Assembly: GCA_905182415.1 (NCBI GenBank)
Contig: CAJJBK010000002.1
Coordinates: forward strand, 62,001-126,000
DNA from: an uncultured Woeseiaceae bacterium
GTDB taxonomy: Bacteria > Pseudomonadota > Gammaproteobacteria > Steroidobacterales > Woeseiaceae
Direction of reading: 5' to 3'
DNA: 64,000 nt
This document shows, piece after piece, positions 35,506-43,775 of this stretch; position 1 is the stretch's first letter, and each line of letters starts with the position of its first letter. The translations under genes were made by a program, and so were the position numbers. The notes below the pieces were generated by a model. The model was not told where the DNA came from. It saw nothing but the letters and a program-made list of their open reading frames with translations, and ran no database searches.

Positions 35506-36702
35506 TTAAAATGGTGCGGGTGGAGTCATTCCTCGCCTGGCTGGAAACCAAAAAGGTTTATCAACCACTGTGGCTTTCGCCATTACCCGATTCCAATGCA
35601 TTTCTCGTTGATAATAAACTTCTACCCAAACATTATCACCAGGTTTCCCATGCGGTGTGCGAACAGTTCCAAGGGCTATATTTTGTTTACAAACAGGTGA
35701 CCACGCAGCAGAAGTAATGAATCCAATTTCATCTGAATTCTTTTTATCATCAGCATAAATATAAGAATGATCCGCTGTTTTATTTCCCTCAATATCTAGT
35801 TTAACCAAACGCCACGTCGAACCTTCTGCCTTTTCTTTAAGAAGTGCCCTGCGTCCATTAAAGTTATCTTTATTAAAATCCACCAACCATTCCATGCCTA
35901 TTTCCAGAGGTGAACGAGTTCTACCTGTCCTGACTGTGGTTTCTGCGGGCAAAAAATCTTCAAATGGAGCAAGATAACCAGCTTCTTTTCGAGCAAGATC
36001 TAATGCATGAGTTCCAATCGCTTGTATGCCATGGAGTTTTCCTGCTGCAAATAAAGCATCCCATAGATCTATTGCCTTATCGGGGTCAATCCATAACTCA
36101 TACCCAAGATCGCCGGTAAATCCTGTTCTAGACACCATCAGTTCAGTCCCGAATATCTGATGATGAATTAGTCCAAATGGCTTCAAACTATCAAGGCCAT
36201 CGATTCCCATATTCTTTAATACGCTATAAGATGTTGGGCCCTGTACGGCAAGTGCGGCTATTTCAGCTGTCTCTTCCTTAACTGTCACATCAAATCCTAT
36301 TGCGGCAGTTGTTAGCCAAGCGAGATGTCTTTCTTGTGAACACAATCGATACTCGCCTTCACGTAAGTGAAAGATTGTACCATCATCTATCACTTGCCCT
36401 TGATCATCACACCAAATTGCATAAGCAACTCGACCAGGTTTTATTTTTCTCATGTCACGAGTAACCAATCGATTAAGGTAATCGAGTGCATCTGGTCCTG
36501 TAATCCTATATTTTGTCATCGGTGTTATATCGAAAACACCTGTGGAATTTCTAATTGCAAAATACTCCATATCTTCGCAGTACAAAGCTTCAGCACTCGA
36601 ATAACCAGCCCAATTATGCCATGTATTTAAGCTATCCAACTCAGCTAATCGCGGATAAAAAGGAGACCGCAACCTACCTGTATTTATACTTACTGGAGTC
36701 AT
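35506..36702 (-). CDS. GcvT-like aminomethyltransferase (folate-dependent)
   Basis: A 398-residue relative of the glycine-cleavage T protein and of the C-terminal half of dimethylglycine/sarcosine dehydrogenases. Visible blocks are STGVFDITPMTKYRITGPDA (about 69-88), LVTRDMRKIKPGRVAY, LAVQGPTSYSVL, SRTGFTGDLGYELWI (about 190-204) and LDLARKEAGYLAPFEDF. The C-terminal barrel ends in WVEVYYQREMH. Proteins of this fold move one-carbon units from N-, O- or S-methyl groups to tetrahydrofolate. It is not part of a gcv operon: it starts within the TAATG junction with the upstream FAD oxidoreductase, which ties it to the Rieske-led run. The sequence does not match DmdA closely by eye. Confidence 0.82.
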   Translation of the reverse strand: MTPVSINTGRLRSPFYPRLAELDSLNTWHNWAGYSSAEALYCEDMEYFAIRNSTGVFDITPMTKYRITGPDALDYLNRLVTRDMRKIKPGRVAYAIWCDDQGQVIDDGTIFHLREGEYRLCSQERHLAWLTTAAIGFDVTVKEETAEIAALAVQGPTSYSVLKNMGIDGLDSLKPFGLIHHQIFGTELMVSRTGFTGDLGYELWIDPDKAIDLWDALFAAGKLHGIQAIGTHALDLARKEAGYLAPFEDFLPAETTVRTGRTRSPLEIGMEWLVDFNKDNFNGRRALLKEKAEGSTWRLVKLDIEGNKTADHSYIYADDKKNSDEIGFITSAAWSPVCKQNIALGTVRTPHGKPGDNVWVEVYYQREMHWNRVMAKATVVDKPFWFPARRGMTPPAPF

Positions 36703-38243
36703 TATCTCTTCTCCCTCTTTAAAATTACCTGCGCAGCATTTCGACCTGATGCTCCACTGATACCTCCGCCTGGATGGGATCCTGCTCCGCATAAATAAAG
36801 TCCATCAATTGGCATTTGATATTGTGCCGATCCAGCAACTGGCCTAACAAACATAAACTGATCCAGAGTAAGTTCGCCATGATGCCAATGCCCTCCGGTT
36901 ATATGAAACTCTTTTTCCAGATCTAAAGGAGTTAATATTTCACTAGAGAGGCAACAATTTTCAATATCAGGCATATGCTGTTTTAACACTGAAAATATAT
37001 CATTTTTAAAATTAGTTCGCGCTTCTTCATTCCAATCGGATTTTTGTTGATAAGGCGCATACTGAACTACTGCTGACATTACATGGCATCCCGAAGGAGC
37101 CAAGCTACTATCTTTTATACTTGGAAATGTAATTTCTAAAACAGGCAATGGAGAACTTTCTCCGTATTTTGCAGAGTTAAAGGCTCTTTCGACATAATTC
37201 TCATCTGGTGCGATGAGTATCCTTTGACTGTAATCCGATTCTGAAAAACCTTTAATTGTGGGTAATTTATTGAGCGCAATATGCAGTTTTGCTGCATTAC
37301 CTTTCATTCGAATATTATCTATTCTATGTGTAAAGCGAGTCTCCACATTACGGGCACCAACCAACTCCAACATTGTCTTCTTTGGATCCGCATTAGAAAC
37401 CACAATTTCACTATTATAAATAGTGCCGTCATTAAGCTCGACACCAGTAGCAGTTCCCTTTTCTATAATTACTTTTTTAACTTTAGCGTTTGTTATAATT
37501 TCAACACCAGCTGCTTTAGCGGAATCACTCATTGCTTTGGTTACACTTCCCATACCGCCCTTAGGGGTCGATAGTGTCCCATGCTTTCCAGCCATTCTGA
37601 AGAGGTAAGTCAAGATCGTATTAGGAGATCGTGGCCCTAAATGAGTGCCTAAGACTGAGTCTAGGCTTAGTCCACCTTTCAGTAGAGGGCTCTCAAAACG
37701 CTCGTCCAATTCATCGTAAATATTCATGCCTATGAGACGAAGAAATTCACGCATCTCAACTTTTCCCATTCTGCGAAGATCAAAACCTAACATTGCAAGT
37801 GTAAATAAATCTTTTTTATTTTTTGTACCTAATCTTGGCGGTGGTTTATTGAGATATGTGTTTAGTAGATCCGAGAATCTGGTCATTCGTTTAAAAAATT
37901 CAGCAAAATTCTTTTGATCGCTCTCATTAACGCCCGTAACCTTATTACCACAATAAGTTACATGCTCACCAACTTCTGATAGAACTATTGTCGAGAGATT
38001 ATCACTGGCAAGATTGATATTTAAATTCAAATCTTTTTCTACTTGGGGTTGCATTTTATACAATAAATGAGCACATGCAGAGACTGAATAGCCATCGGCA
38101 AACTCTCTGGTAATGGCTGCACCACCCACTTGATCATTTGCCTCTAAAACCAAGACATTTTTACCTGCTTTTGCTAATAAAGCAGAACACACAAGACCAT
38201 TATGTCCTGCACCTATAACTATCGCATCATATTTATCAATCAT
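36702..38243 (-). CDS. FAD-dependent oxidoreductase, COG1233 / PYROXD2-like (second copy)
   Basis: A 513-residue flavoprotein of the phytoene-desaturase-like superfamily. The N-terminal dinucleotide motif is AIVIGAGHNGLVCSALLAKAG (about 7-27), followed by GGAAITREFADGY. The C-terminal FAD signature is LYLCGAGSHPGGGISGASGRNAAQVIL (about 477-503). It is clearly paralogous to the preceding gene, sharing motif order and the CG(A/S)-x-HPGGG block. The ATG at 38243 is preferred to a TTG at 38249; it overlaps the upstream gene by 8 bases. No carotenoid genes are adjacent, so a desaturase of carotenoids is unlikely; an amine or acid oxidase role in the pathway is inference. Confidence 0.83.
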   Translation of the reverse strand: MIDKYDAIVIGAGHNGLVCSALLAKAGKNVLVLEANDQVGGAAITREFADGYSVSACAHLLYKMQPQVEKDLNLNINLASDNLSTIVLSEVGEHVTYCGNKVTGVNESDQKNFAEFFKRMTRFSDLLNTYLNKPPPRLGTKNKKDLFTLAMLGFDLRRMGKVEMREFLRLIGMNIYDELDERFESPLLKGGLSLDSVLGTHLGPRSPNTILTYLFRMAGKHGTLSTPKGGMGSVTKAMSDSAKAAGVEIITNAKVKKVIIEKGTATGVELNDGTIYNSEIVVSNADPKKTMLELVGARNVETRFTHRIDNIRMKGNAAKLHIALNKLPTIKGFSESDYSQRILIAPDENYVERAFNSAKYGESSPLPVLEITFPSIKDSSLAPSGCHVMSAVVQYAPYQQKSDWNEEARTNFKNDIFSVLKQHMPDIENCCLSSEILTPLDLEKEFHITGGHWHHGELTLDQFMFVRPVAGSAQYQMPIDGLYLCGAGSHPGGGISGASGRNAAQVILKREKR

Positions 38244-39855
38244 CGCCAAAATTCTCAGGTACGGTATTTTTTAATTTTAAATCATAAAGTATTTCACGAG
38301 CTGCATTAGCCCCTGGCGCCGCCATTACCCCTCCACCTGGATGAGTACTAGAACCACACATATAAAGTCCATTAACTGGTGCACGATATTGAGCATATCC
38401 AGGAACCGGACGATTAAACAAAAGCTGATCCATAGTCAATTCACCATGAAAAATATTGCCTTCAGTAATTCCTATTTGATCTTCAATATCTTGAGGAGTT
38501 CGAGTTTCAACATGCAAAATCAAATCTTTGAAATCAGGGCTGTAATTTGATATTTGATCAATAACACTTTTAGTAAATGCATCTCTTTCTTCAGAAGTCC
38601 AAGCTCTTCCTTCAATTTGAGCCGGACAATATTGAACAAAGCAGCTCATAAAATGTTTACCTGGTGGTGTCATCGTCGGATCAACAGCACTTGGAATGGT
38701 ACAATCAATATAAGGATCTTTTGACCATGTACCATCTTTCCAGTCATCATAAGCACGCTCCATTCGCTCCATGGAGTCAATGAAATGCATATCTGCATGT
38801 CCAATTAATTCACTTCCAGGAGGTAATGCAGGAAAAGTAGGCATACCATCTAAGGCGATATTGAGCTTGCCAGATGAGCCTCTAATTTTAAAATTCTTTA
38901 TACGGTTATAGAAGCTAGCCGGAAGGTCTTTCTCATCCATGCAATTTAAGAATGTACGTTTTACATCCATATTTGAAACTACGACTGGTGCATAAATTTC
39001 TTCTCCACTCTCAAGAGCAACGCCTTGTACACGGTTATTTTTTACAATTATCTGATCAACACCAGACTCTGAGCGTATTTCTCCACCATATGACTGCAAA
39101 GCTCCAGCTAATGCATTAGATACAGCTCCCATTCCTCCTCGAGCAAAACCCCAGCTTCCTACATTACCATCTACATCACCCATATAATGATGTAATAAAA
39201 CATAGGCAGTCCCTGGTGAATGAATACCTAAAGCAGTACCAATAATTCCACTACCAGATAAAGCTGTTTTGATGACATCTGTTTCGAAGTATTCACCGAG
39301 ATAATCCGCCACACTCATCGTCCAAAAACGAATTGCTTCGTATAATCGATCTTCGCCTAACTCAAGGAATTTATTTCCAAGCAGCATTAATTCTTTTATA
39401 TCTCTTGGTTTAAAAGAAGTTGGATCTGGCGCTGTTCTTAATAAAAAATTACGAATTAAACGGCATTGACGCATAGTATCAGTTGAATATCTTGTATAGG
39501 CATCTGCATCATGCTTTGAATGTCTTGCCATCTCGCGATGCGCAGCTTCTGGGTCATGATATGAACCGAAATAATCACCGTTTTCCATAAATTGAACTGA
39601 ACCACCATAAGGTGTTATTTGGAGCCCATGTTTATGCAATTCAAGATTTCTATATATTTCAGGTCTTAGAAGACTGCAGACATAAGAGCAGTTTGAATAT
39701 TTCCAATCTTGGTATAATTCACGACTGACCGCCGCGCCACCTATATAGTCATTTTTCTCTACGCACAGAACATCCATTCCAGCTTTAGCTAAAAACGCCG
39801 CATTTGCGAGACCATTATGTCCAGCACCAACTACTATCGCATCGTACTTTTTCAT
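38236..39855 (-). CDS. FAD-dependent oxidoreductase, COG1233 / PYROXD2-like (first copy)
   Basis: A 539-residue flavoprotein. The N-terminal FAD motif is AIVVGAGHNGLANAAFLAKAG (about 6-26), followed by GGAAVSRELYQDWKYSNCSYV. The C-terminal signature is LYMCGSSTHPGGGVMAAPGANAAREIL (about 500-526). An internal segment WGFARGGMGAVSNALAGAL matches its paralogue's KHGTLSTPKGGMGSVTKAM. It begins 14 bases after the aminotransferase stop. Tandem non-identical copies suggest either a heteromer or two successive oxidations. Substrate unknown. Confidence 0.83.
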   Translation of the reverse strand: MKKYDAIVVGAGHNGLANAAFLAKAGMDVLCVEKNDYIGGAAVSRELYQDWKYSNCSYVCSLLRPEIYRNLELHKHGLQITPYGGSVQFMENGDYFGSYHDPEAAHREMARHSKHDADAYTRYSTDTMRQCRLIRNFLLRTAPDPTSFKPRDIKELMLLGNKFLELGEDRLYEAIRFWTMSVADYLGEYFETDVIKTALSGSGIIGTALGIHSPGTAYVLLHHYMGDVDGNVGSWGFARGGMGAVSNALAGALQSYGGEIRSESGVDQIIVKNNRVQGVALESGEEIYAPVVVSNMDVKRTFLNCMDEKDLPASFYNRIKNFKIRGSSGKLNIALDGMPTFPALPPGSELIGHADMHFIDSMERMERAYDDWKDGTWSKDPYIDCTIPSAVDPTMTPPGKHFMSCFVQYCPAQIEGRAWTSEERDAFTKSVIDQISNYSPDFKDLILHVETRTPQDIEDQIGITEGNIFHGELTMDQLLFNRPVPGYAQYRAPVNGLYMCGSSTHPGGGVMAAPGANAAREILYDLKLKNTVPENFGDD

Positions 39856-39869
39856 ATGTTCATATCACT

Positions 39870-41195
39870 CTATGATTTGACTCTTAATTTATTACTTGTA
39901 ATGTCTACTGCTTCTTCAAATTTGTCCAGAGTTTCTTGTAAACATTTCATATCATGAGACTCAGAAAGAAACCATGGCTCTCTTGAATCAGGCTCAACCA
40001 ATACCCCAAGATCATGTAAGTTTGGTGCTAATGCATCATAAAAATCATAATTTGAATTCAACCAGCCCCGATAATCATGAGGAACCTCTTCTGCAAAAAA
40101 TAATCCCATCATTGAAGGGTGGCCGGAAAAATTATGAGCTATATCTCTTTCTGTTAAGAGCTTACTCATTCCTTGTTGTAATTTTATTCCATAATTTTCA
40201 ATATTCTTTAACGCATCAGTTTCATCTAATATTTCGAGTGTCTTGGCGGCCGCCGAAAGTGAAACTGAATGACCGGTAAATGTCCCTCCATGCACCACTC
40301 CATCACCACCGATACAGCGCATAATATCTTCACGCCCTGCGATTGCTGAAATTGGATAACCATTGCCCATTGCTTTAGCGAATGTACACAAATCAGCCGT
40401 TACACCATAAAGTTCCTGCACACCTCCCTTAGCGACTCTAAACCCTGTTTTGACCTCATCAATGATTAATAAAATATTATATTTAGTACACAGAGAACGA
40501 ATATCAGTCATATATTGCTGATTAGCACTGATACTGCAGCAATTTCCCATAATTGGTTCCACGAGAAATGCACCAATATCGTCTCCAGATTTTTTAAATA
40601 AATCTTCAATAGCCTCAGCATCATTTATCGGGGCTGTATAATTAAGTTTTTTTGTGATTTTTGGAATACCATCTCCATATGGTAACAATTCTGGGTCGCC
40701 GCTACTCGGATCCCAATCTTCAATCTCTGAATACCACATCACTTCACTAAAGACCCCATGATAGCCACCCTCTAAAATGACATGACCGTCTTTTCCTGTA
40801 AAAGCCCTAGCAATTCTTAATGCTGCCATAACTGCTTCTGTTCCAGAATTTGAAAAACGAACCAACTCAGCAGCTTTGACCATGCCGCTTATTCGTGTAG
40901 CAATCTCATATTCAAGTTCAGTTGCTAATGCAAAAACACCGCCAATATTCATACCATCTTTTGCGGCTTGATCAACTCTTGAATCAGCATATCCTAAAAT
41001 AATTGGGCCATAACCTAAACGATAGTCAATATATTCATTGTCATCGAGATCCCATATGCGTGCGCCTTTTCCGCGCTTTATATACAAAGTTTTATCATCG
41101 CCCCAGTAACGAAAATTAGAAGAAACTCCCAAAGGTAATTTTGTAATTGCCTTTTTAAATTGATTATTGGATTTATTCAGTTTACGTATAGGCAT
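39870..41195 (-). CDS. Class III PLP aminotransferase / aminomutase (glutamate-1-semialdehyde mutase-like)
   Basis: A 441-residue fold-type I PLP enzyme. The PLP lysine is Lys274 in TFAKAMGNGYPISAIAGR, the ring-stacking/pyridine aspartate is Asp246 in LLIIDEVKTGFR, and the phosphate loop is SNSGTEAVMAALRIARAFTG (about 116-135). The overall pattern resembles glutamate-1-semialdehyde 2,1-aminomutase (HemL), but substitutions (RLGYGPIILGYAD, ACD-like N-terminus) and the catabolic context argue against a heme role, and the hem genes in this window lie elsewhere. It likely transaminates or isomerises the demethylated amine. It lies between the acyl-CoA dehydrogenase (3-base gap) and FAD enzyme genes. 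Confidence 0.83.
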   Translation of the reverse strand: MPIRKLNKSNNQFKKAITKLPLGVSSNFRYWGDDKTLYIKRGKGARIWDLDDNEYIDYRLGYGPIILGYADSRVDQAAKDGMNIGGVFALATELEYEIATRISGMVKAAELVRFSNSGTEAVMAALRIARAFTGKDGHVILEGGYHGVFSEVMWYSEIEDWDPSSGDPELLPYGDGIPKITKKLNYTAPINDAEAIEDLFKKSGDDIGAFLVEPIMGNCCSISANQQYMTDIRSLCTKYNILLIIDEVKTGFRVAKGGVQELYGVTADLCTFAKAMGNGYPISAIAGREDIMRCIGGDGVVHGGTFTGHSVSLSAAAKTLEILDETDALKNIENYGIKLQQGMSKLLTERDIAHNFSGHPSMMGLFFAEEVPHDYRGWLNSNYDFYDALAPNLHDLGVLVEPDSREPWFLSESHDMKCLQETLDKFEEAVDITSNKLRVKS

Positions 41196-41198
41196 TTC

Positions 41199-42359
41199 TT
41201 ACATTCCGTCCAAACCACGTTTCTTAAGCGAACGTGCAATTATTAATTTTTGTATTTCACTCGTTCCTTCCCAAATTCTATCGCATCGCAATTCACGGTA
41301 GAACCGTTCAGCAACATTCTCACGCATATAACCACGGCCACCAAATATTTGAACGACTCTATCTGCAATTCGATTTGCCGCTTCTGAGACGAATAACTTA
41401 ACCATCGAACAACGATTATGAAGAGTTTTTACATCCATACCATTATCATCCGCGGTGGCGGCTTCAAATGTCATTAATCTTGATGCCCAAAGTTCAGTTG
41501 CGCTATCAGCTAACATAAATTGTATTGCTTGCTTTTCACTTAATGGAGCTCCATCAACAATTCTATTATCTGCAAACTTTTTTGCCTCTTCTATTAATCT
41601 CGCTGCAGCACCACAACTTCTAGCACCAATCATAAGACGCTCATGCCTAAACCAACTGTGCGTATAAGACATTCCATCACCCGTTTTTCCGACACGTTGA
41701 CTCTCATCCACCTGAACATTCTTAAATTGATATGTAGGATGGTGAGCGGCATAAGTATGACTAAAAAGTGGGGAAGCAATCATTTCAATACCTACCGTAT
41801 CTATATCCACCAAAAATAAGGCGTCTTCCTCTTCATCCGGTAGATAAGCTTGAAACCAAAAAAAATCGGCCAGATTAGCGCTGGTTACAAACCATTTCTC
41901 ACCATTTAATACATAACCATTATCAATTTTTTTTGCGGTTGCCTTTAAATTTGCAACATCAGAACCAGATTCAGATTCGGTGATGGCGTAACAATCTTTT
42001 CTCAGACCTTGCACCATAGGTAAAATATATTTTTCAATTTGTTGCTCAGAACAAGCCTCAAACATCCAGGATTGTGCTTCTGGAAAACACCAAGATAATG
42101 CATTTGTCACTCTCCCTAGCTGCTCCCAGATTGCCACTTGCTCAACCATAGAAAGCTCCAATCCACCATATTTCTTAGGAACATCAATCGCCGTAAAACC
42201 TAACTCAACAGCACGCTCTTTATTGCGTTTTGTAATTTCTTTAGAAAGTTCGCCATTATTTAATTCGGCTTCAACTTCGTGAGGTTGGAGAAATTCATCT
42301 GCGTACTCACGGGCGATTTTCTGCCATTTTTGTGTATTCTTATTTAAGTTAATTTTCAT
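41199..42359 (-). CDS. Acyl-CoA dehydrogenase family flavoprotein
   Basis: A 386-residue soluble acyl-CoA dehydrogenase-fold protein. Seen are GFTAIDVPKKYGGLEL (about 53-68), CYAITESESGSDVANLKATA (about 136-155), KWFVTSANLADFFWFQAY, HERLMIGARSCGAAARL (about 235), VQIFGGRGYMRENVAERFYRELRCDRIWEGTSEIQ (about 339-373, containing the region of the common catalytic glutamate). The substrate may be a CoA ester made by the NDP-forming synthetase of the same run, or a small nitrogen compound as in some ACAD-fold amine oxidases. It follows the Rieske gene by 3 bases. Confidence 0.87.
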   Translation of the reverse strand: MKINLNKNTQKWQKIAREYADEFLQPHEVEAELNNGELSKEITKRNKERAVELGFTAIDVPKKYGGLELSMVEQVAIWEQLGRVTNALSWCFPEAQSWMFEACSEQQIEKYILPMVQGLRKDCYAITESESGSDVANLKATAKKIDNGYVLNGEKWFVTSANLADFFWFQAYLPDEEEDALFLVDIDTVGIEMIASPLFSHTYAAHHPTYQFKNVQVDESQRVGKTGDGMSYTHSWFRHERLMIGARSCGAAARLIEEAKKFADNRIVDGAPLSEKQAIQFMLADSATELWASRLMTFEAATADDNGMDVKTLHNRCSMVKLFVSEAANRIADRVVQIFGGRGYMRENVAERFYRELRCDRIWEGTSEIQKLIIARSLKKRGLDGM

Positions 42360-42362
42360 ACT

Positions 42363-43577
42363 TTATGCAGAAATTCTTTCGGCCAACTCTTTTAAAATCC
42401 ATTGGATATAAACACTCTCGGCATCTTCCATTCCGGAAAAAGGGCCAGGTTTATAATATCTTGAAGCAACACCTTTACGGTTATTTACGATTATAGTTTT
42501 ATCGGTTTCTGTTGTGATGTCCCATAACCACATCAATTGCTCTTTATCATAATCCTTGCCTTCTTCGGCATCATTTCTTACTAACCAGTAGATTTCACAT
42601 TCACTTTTATCTATATCTATGGGTGTAAATACATAGGCAACAACATGATCACTATAAGCAAGGAGGAACGTAAAAGGTCCCAATGCAAAATCTGACGCTC
42701 CACCATCATAATCCTTAAATTTGCCTAATAATGGTGCAATTGGCTCTCCATTCTTACTGCCAGTTTTATAACCTTCAAACAATGCAGTTCGACTGTAGCC
42801 ATAACCTTGTTGACCCTCAGGAGCTTTAATATCAATACAATCAATTTCAATATCTTTTAACCCACAATGCTCCATTTTCTCAATCATATGGGCTTGAACA
42901 CGATCACGCTTATTATCATCAAGAGTCAACGTGTGCATCTTCGCATAATCTGGATGCGCTGTTGCACAGTGATAACATTCTTGATAATTCTCAACCGATA
43001 ATTTCCAATTTGCATCAATTGGATAAGTTTTTTGCGCGGCAACTTTTAGGTTTTCAAAATCAAACATCGCCATGGGTTCTTTCAAATCAGTCTTTGCACC
43101 ATCCAATGAAGGCGGCGAATCAGAGAAACAGATAAAAATCATTCCATGCAAAACATCAATAGAAAGCTGATGAAGACTATAATCCGCTTTATCGAAATCA
43201 CTGGGCATATTTCGTGCCGCAATTAATTTTCCATCTATGTCATAAACCCAGCCATGATATGGGCAGCTAAATTTACGAGTTGAGCCTTCCTTTTCCAAAC
43301 AAACTAATGAGCCGCGGTGGCGACAAACATTGGCAAATGCATTTAGTGAGCCGTCTTTTGCTCGCACAATAATAGCTGATTCATTAGCAACATTCAGTAC
43401 CTTGAAATCACCAGAATCTGGGATTTGAGATTCATGTCCAGCAAAGATCCAATTTTGTGTGATTATATGATCCAATTCTAATTGGTAGATGTCTGGATCA
43501 GTATAAAACCTCTGATCAAGAGACCAGCCAGGTTTTTGGGATGAGATTAAATTTTTTATATCGATTTTCTGATTCAT
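42363..43577 (-). CDS. Rieske non-heme iron oxygenase, alpha subunit (betaine N-demethylase-like)
   Basis: A 404-residue oxygenase. The Rieske [2Fe-2S] ligands are Cys85, His87, Cys105 and His108 (CRHRGSLVC...CPYHGW). The mononuclear iron site has NYQECYHCATAHPDY with His203 and His208, and a late acidic ligand near the C-terminus. This arrangement resembles GbcA-type glycine betaine and stachydrine demethylases more than aromatic dioxygenases (there is no beta-subunit gene). No reductase partner is adjacent. I chose the ATG at 43577 over the upstream TTG at 43604, which would add nine charged residues. It is the first gene of the minus-strand run and divergent from the carboxylesterase gene. 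Confidence 0.87.
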   Translation of the reverse strand: MNQKIDIKNLISSQKPGWSLDQRFYTDPDIYQLELDHIITQNWIFAGHESQIPDSGDFKVLNVANESAIIVRAKDGSLNAFANVCRHRGSLVCLEKEGSTRKFSCPYHGWVYDIDGKLIAARNMPSDFDKADYSLHQLSIDVLHGMIFICFSDSPPSLDGAKTDLKEPMAMFDFENLKVAAQKTYPIDANWKLSVENYQECYHCATAHPDYAKMHTLTLDDNKRDRVQAHMIEKMEHCGLKDIEIDCIDIKAPEGQQGYGYSRTALFEGYKTGSKNGEPIAPLLGKFKDYDGGASDFALGPFTFLLAYSDHVVAYVFTPIDIDKSECEIYWLVRNDAEEGKDYDKEQLMWLWDITTETDKTIIVNNRKGVASRYYKPGPFSGMEDAESVYIQWILKELAERISA

Positions 43578-43775
43578 AGTTTGCTTATCACGGTCGCGCC
43601 TCAATCGGCTGTATCATAAAGACTCTTATTATACCCTTTCCTTTACAAACAAGGTCAGTAAGATCCCGTATTATGAAATTTATTATTACATTTAATTATA
43701 CACATTCTTTGAACGTGAGAATATTATGTTAAATTAGTAAAAAATATCGAATTAGATTGAATCACGGAGTAATAA

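Noticed and set aside
35506-36702. Possible DMSP demethylase (DmdA)
   Set aside because: The protein is GcvT-like, but the segments I can recall of DmdA do not match by eye, and the neighbours (Rieske, COG1233, class III aminotransferase) point to N-methyl rather than DMSP metabolism.
36702-39855. Phytoene desaturase pair of a carotenoid cluster
   Set aside because: No crtB, crtE, crtY or bacteriorhodopsin gene is nearby, and the COG1233 label covers many non-carotenoid oxidoreductases.
39870-41195. HemL (glutamate-1-semialdehyde aminomutase) for heme synthesis
   Set aside because: The fold matches, but the gene is embedded in a catabolic run and differs in the N-terminal substrate region; the hem operon in this window is elsewhere.
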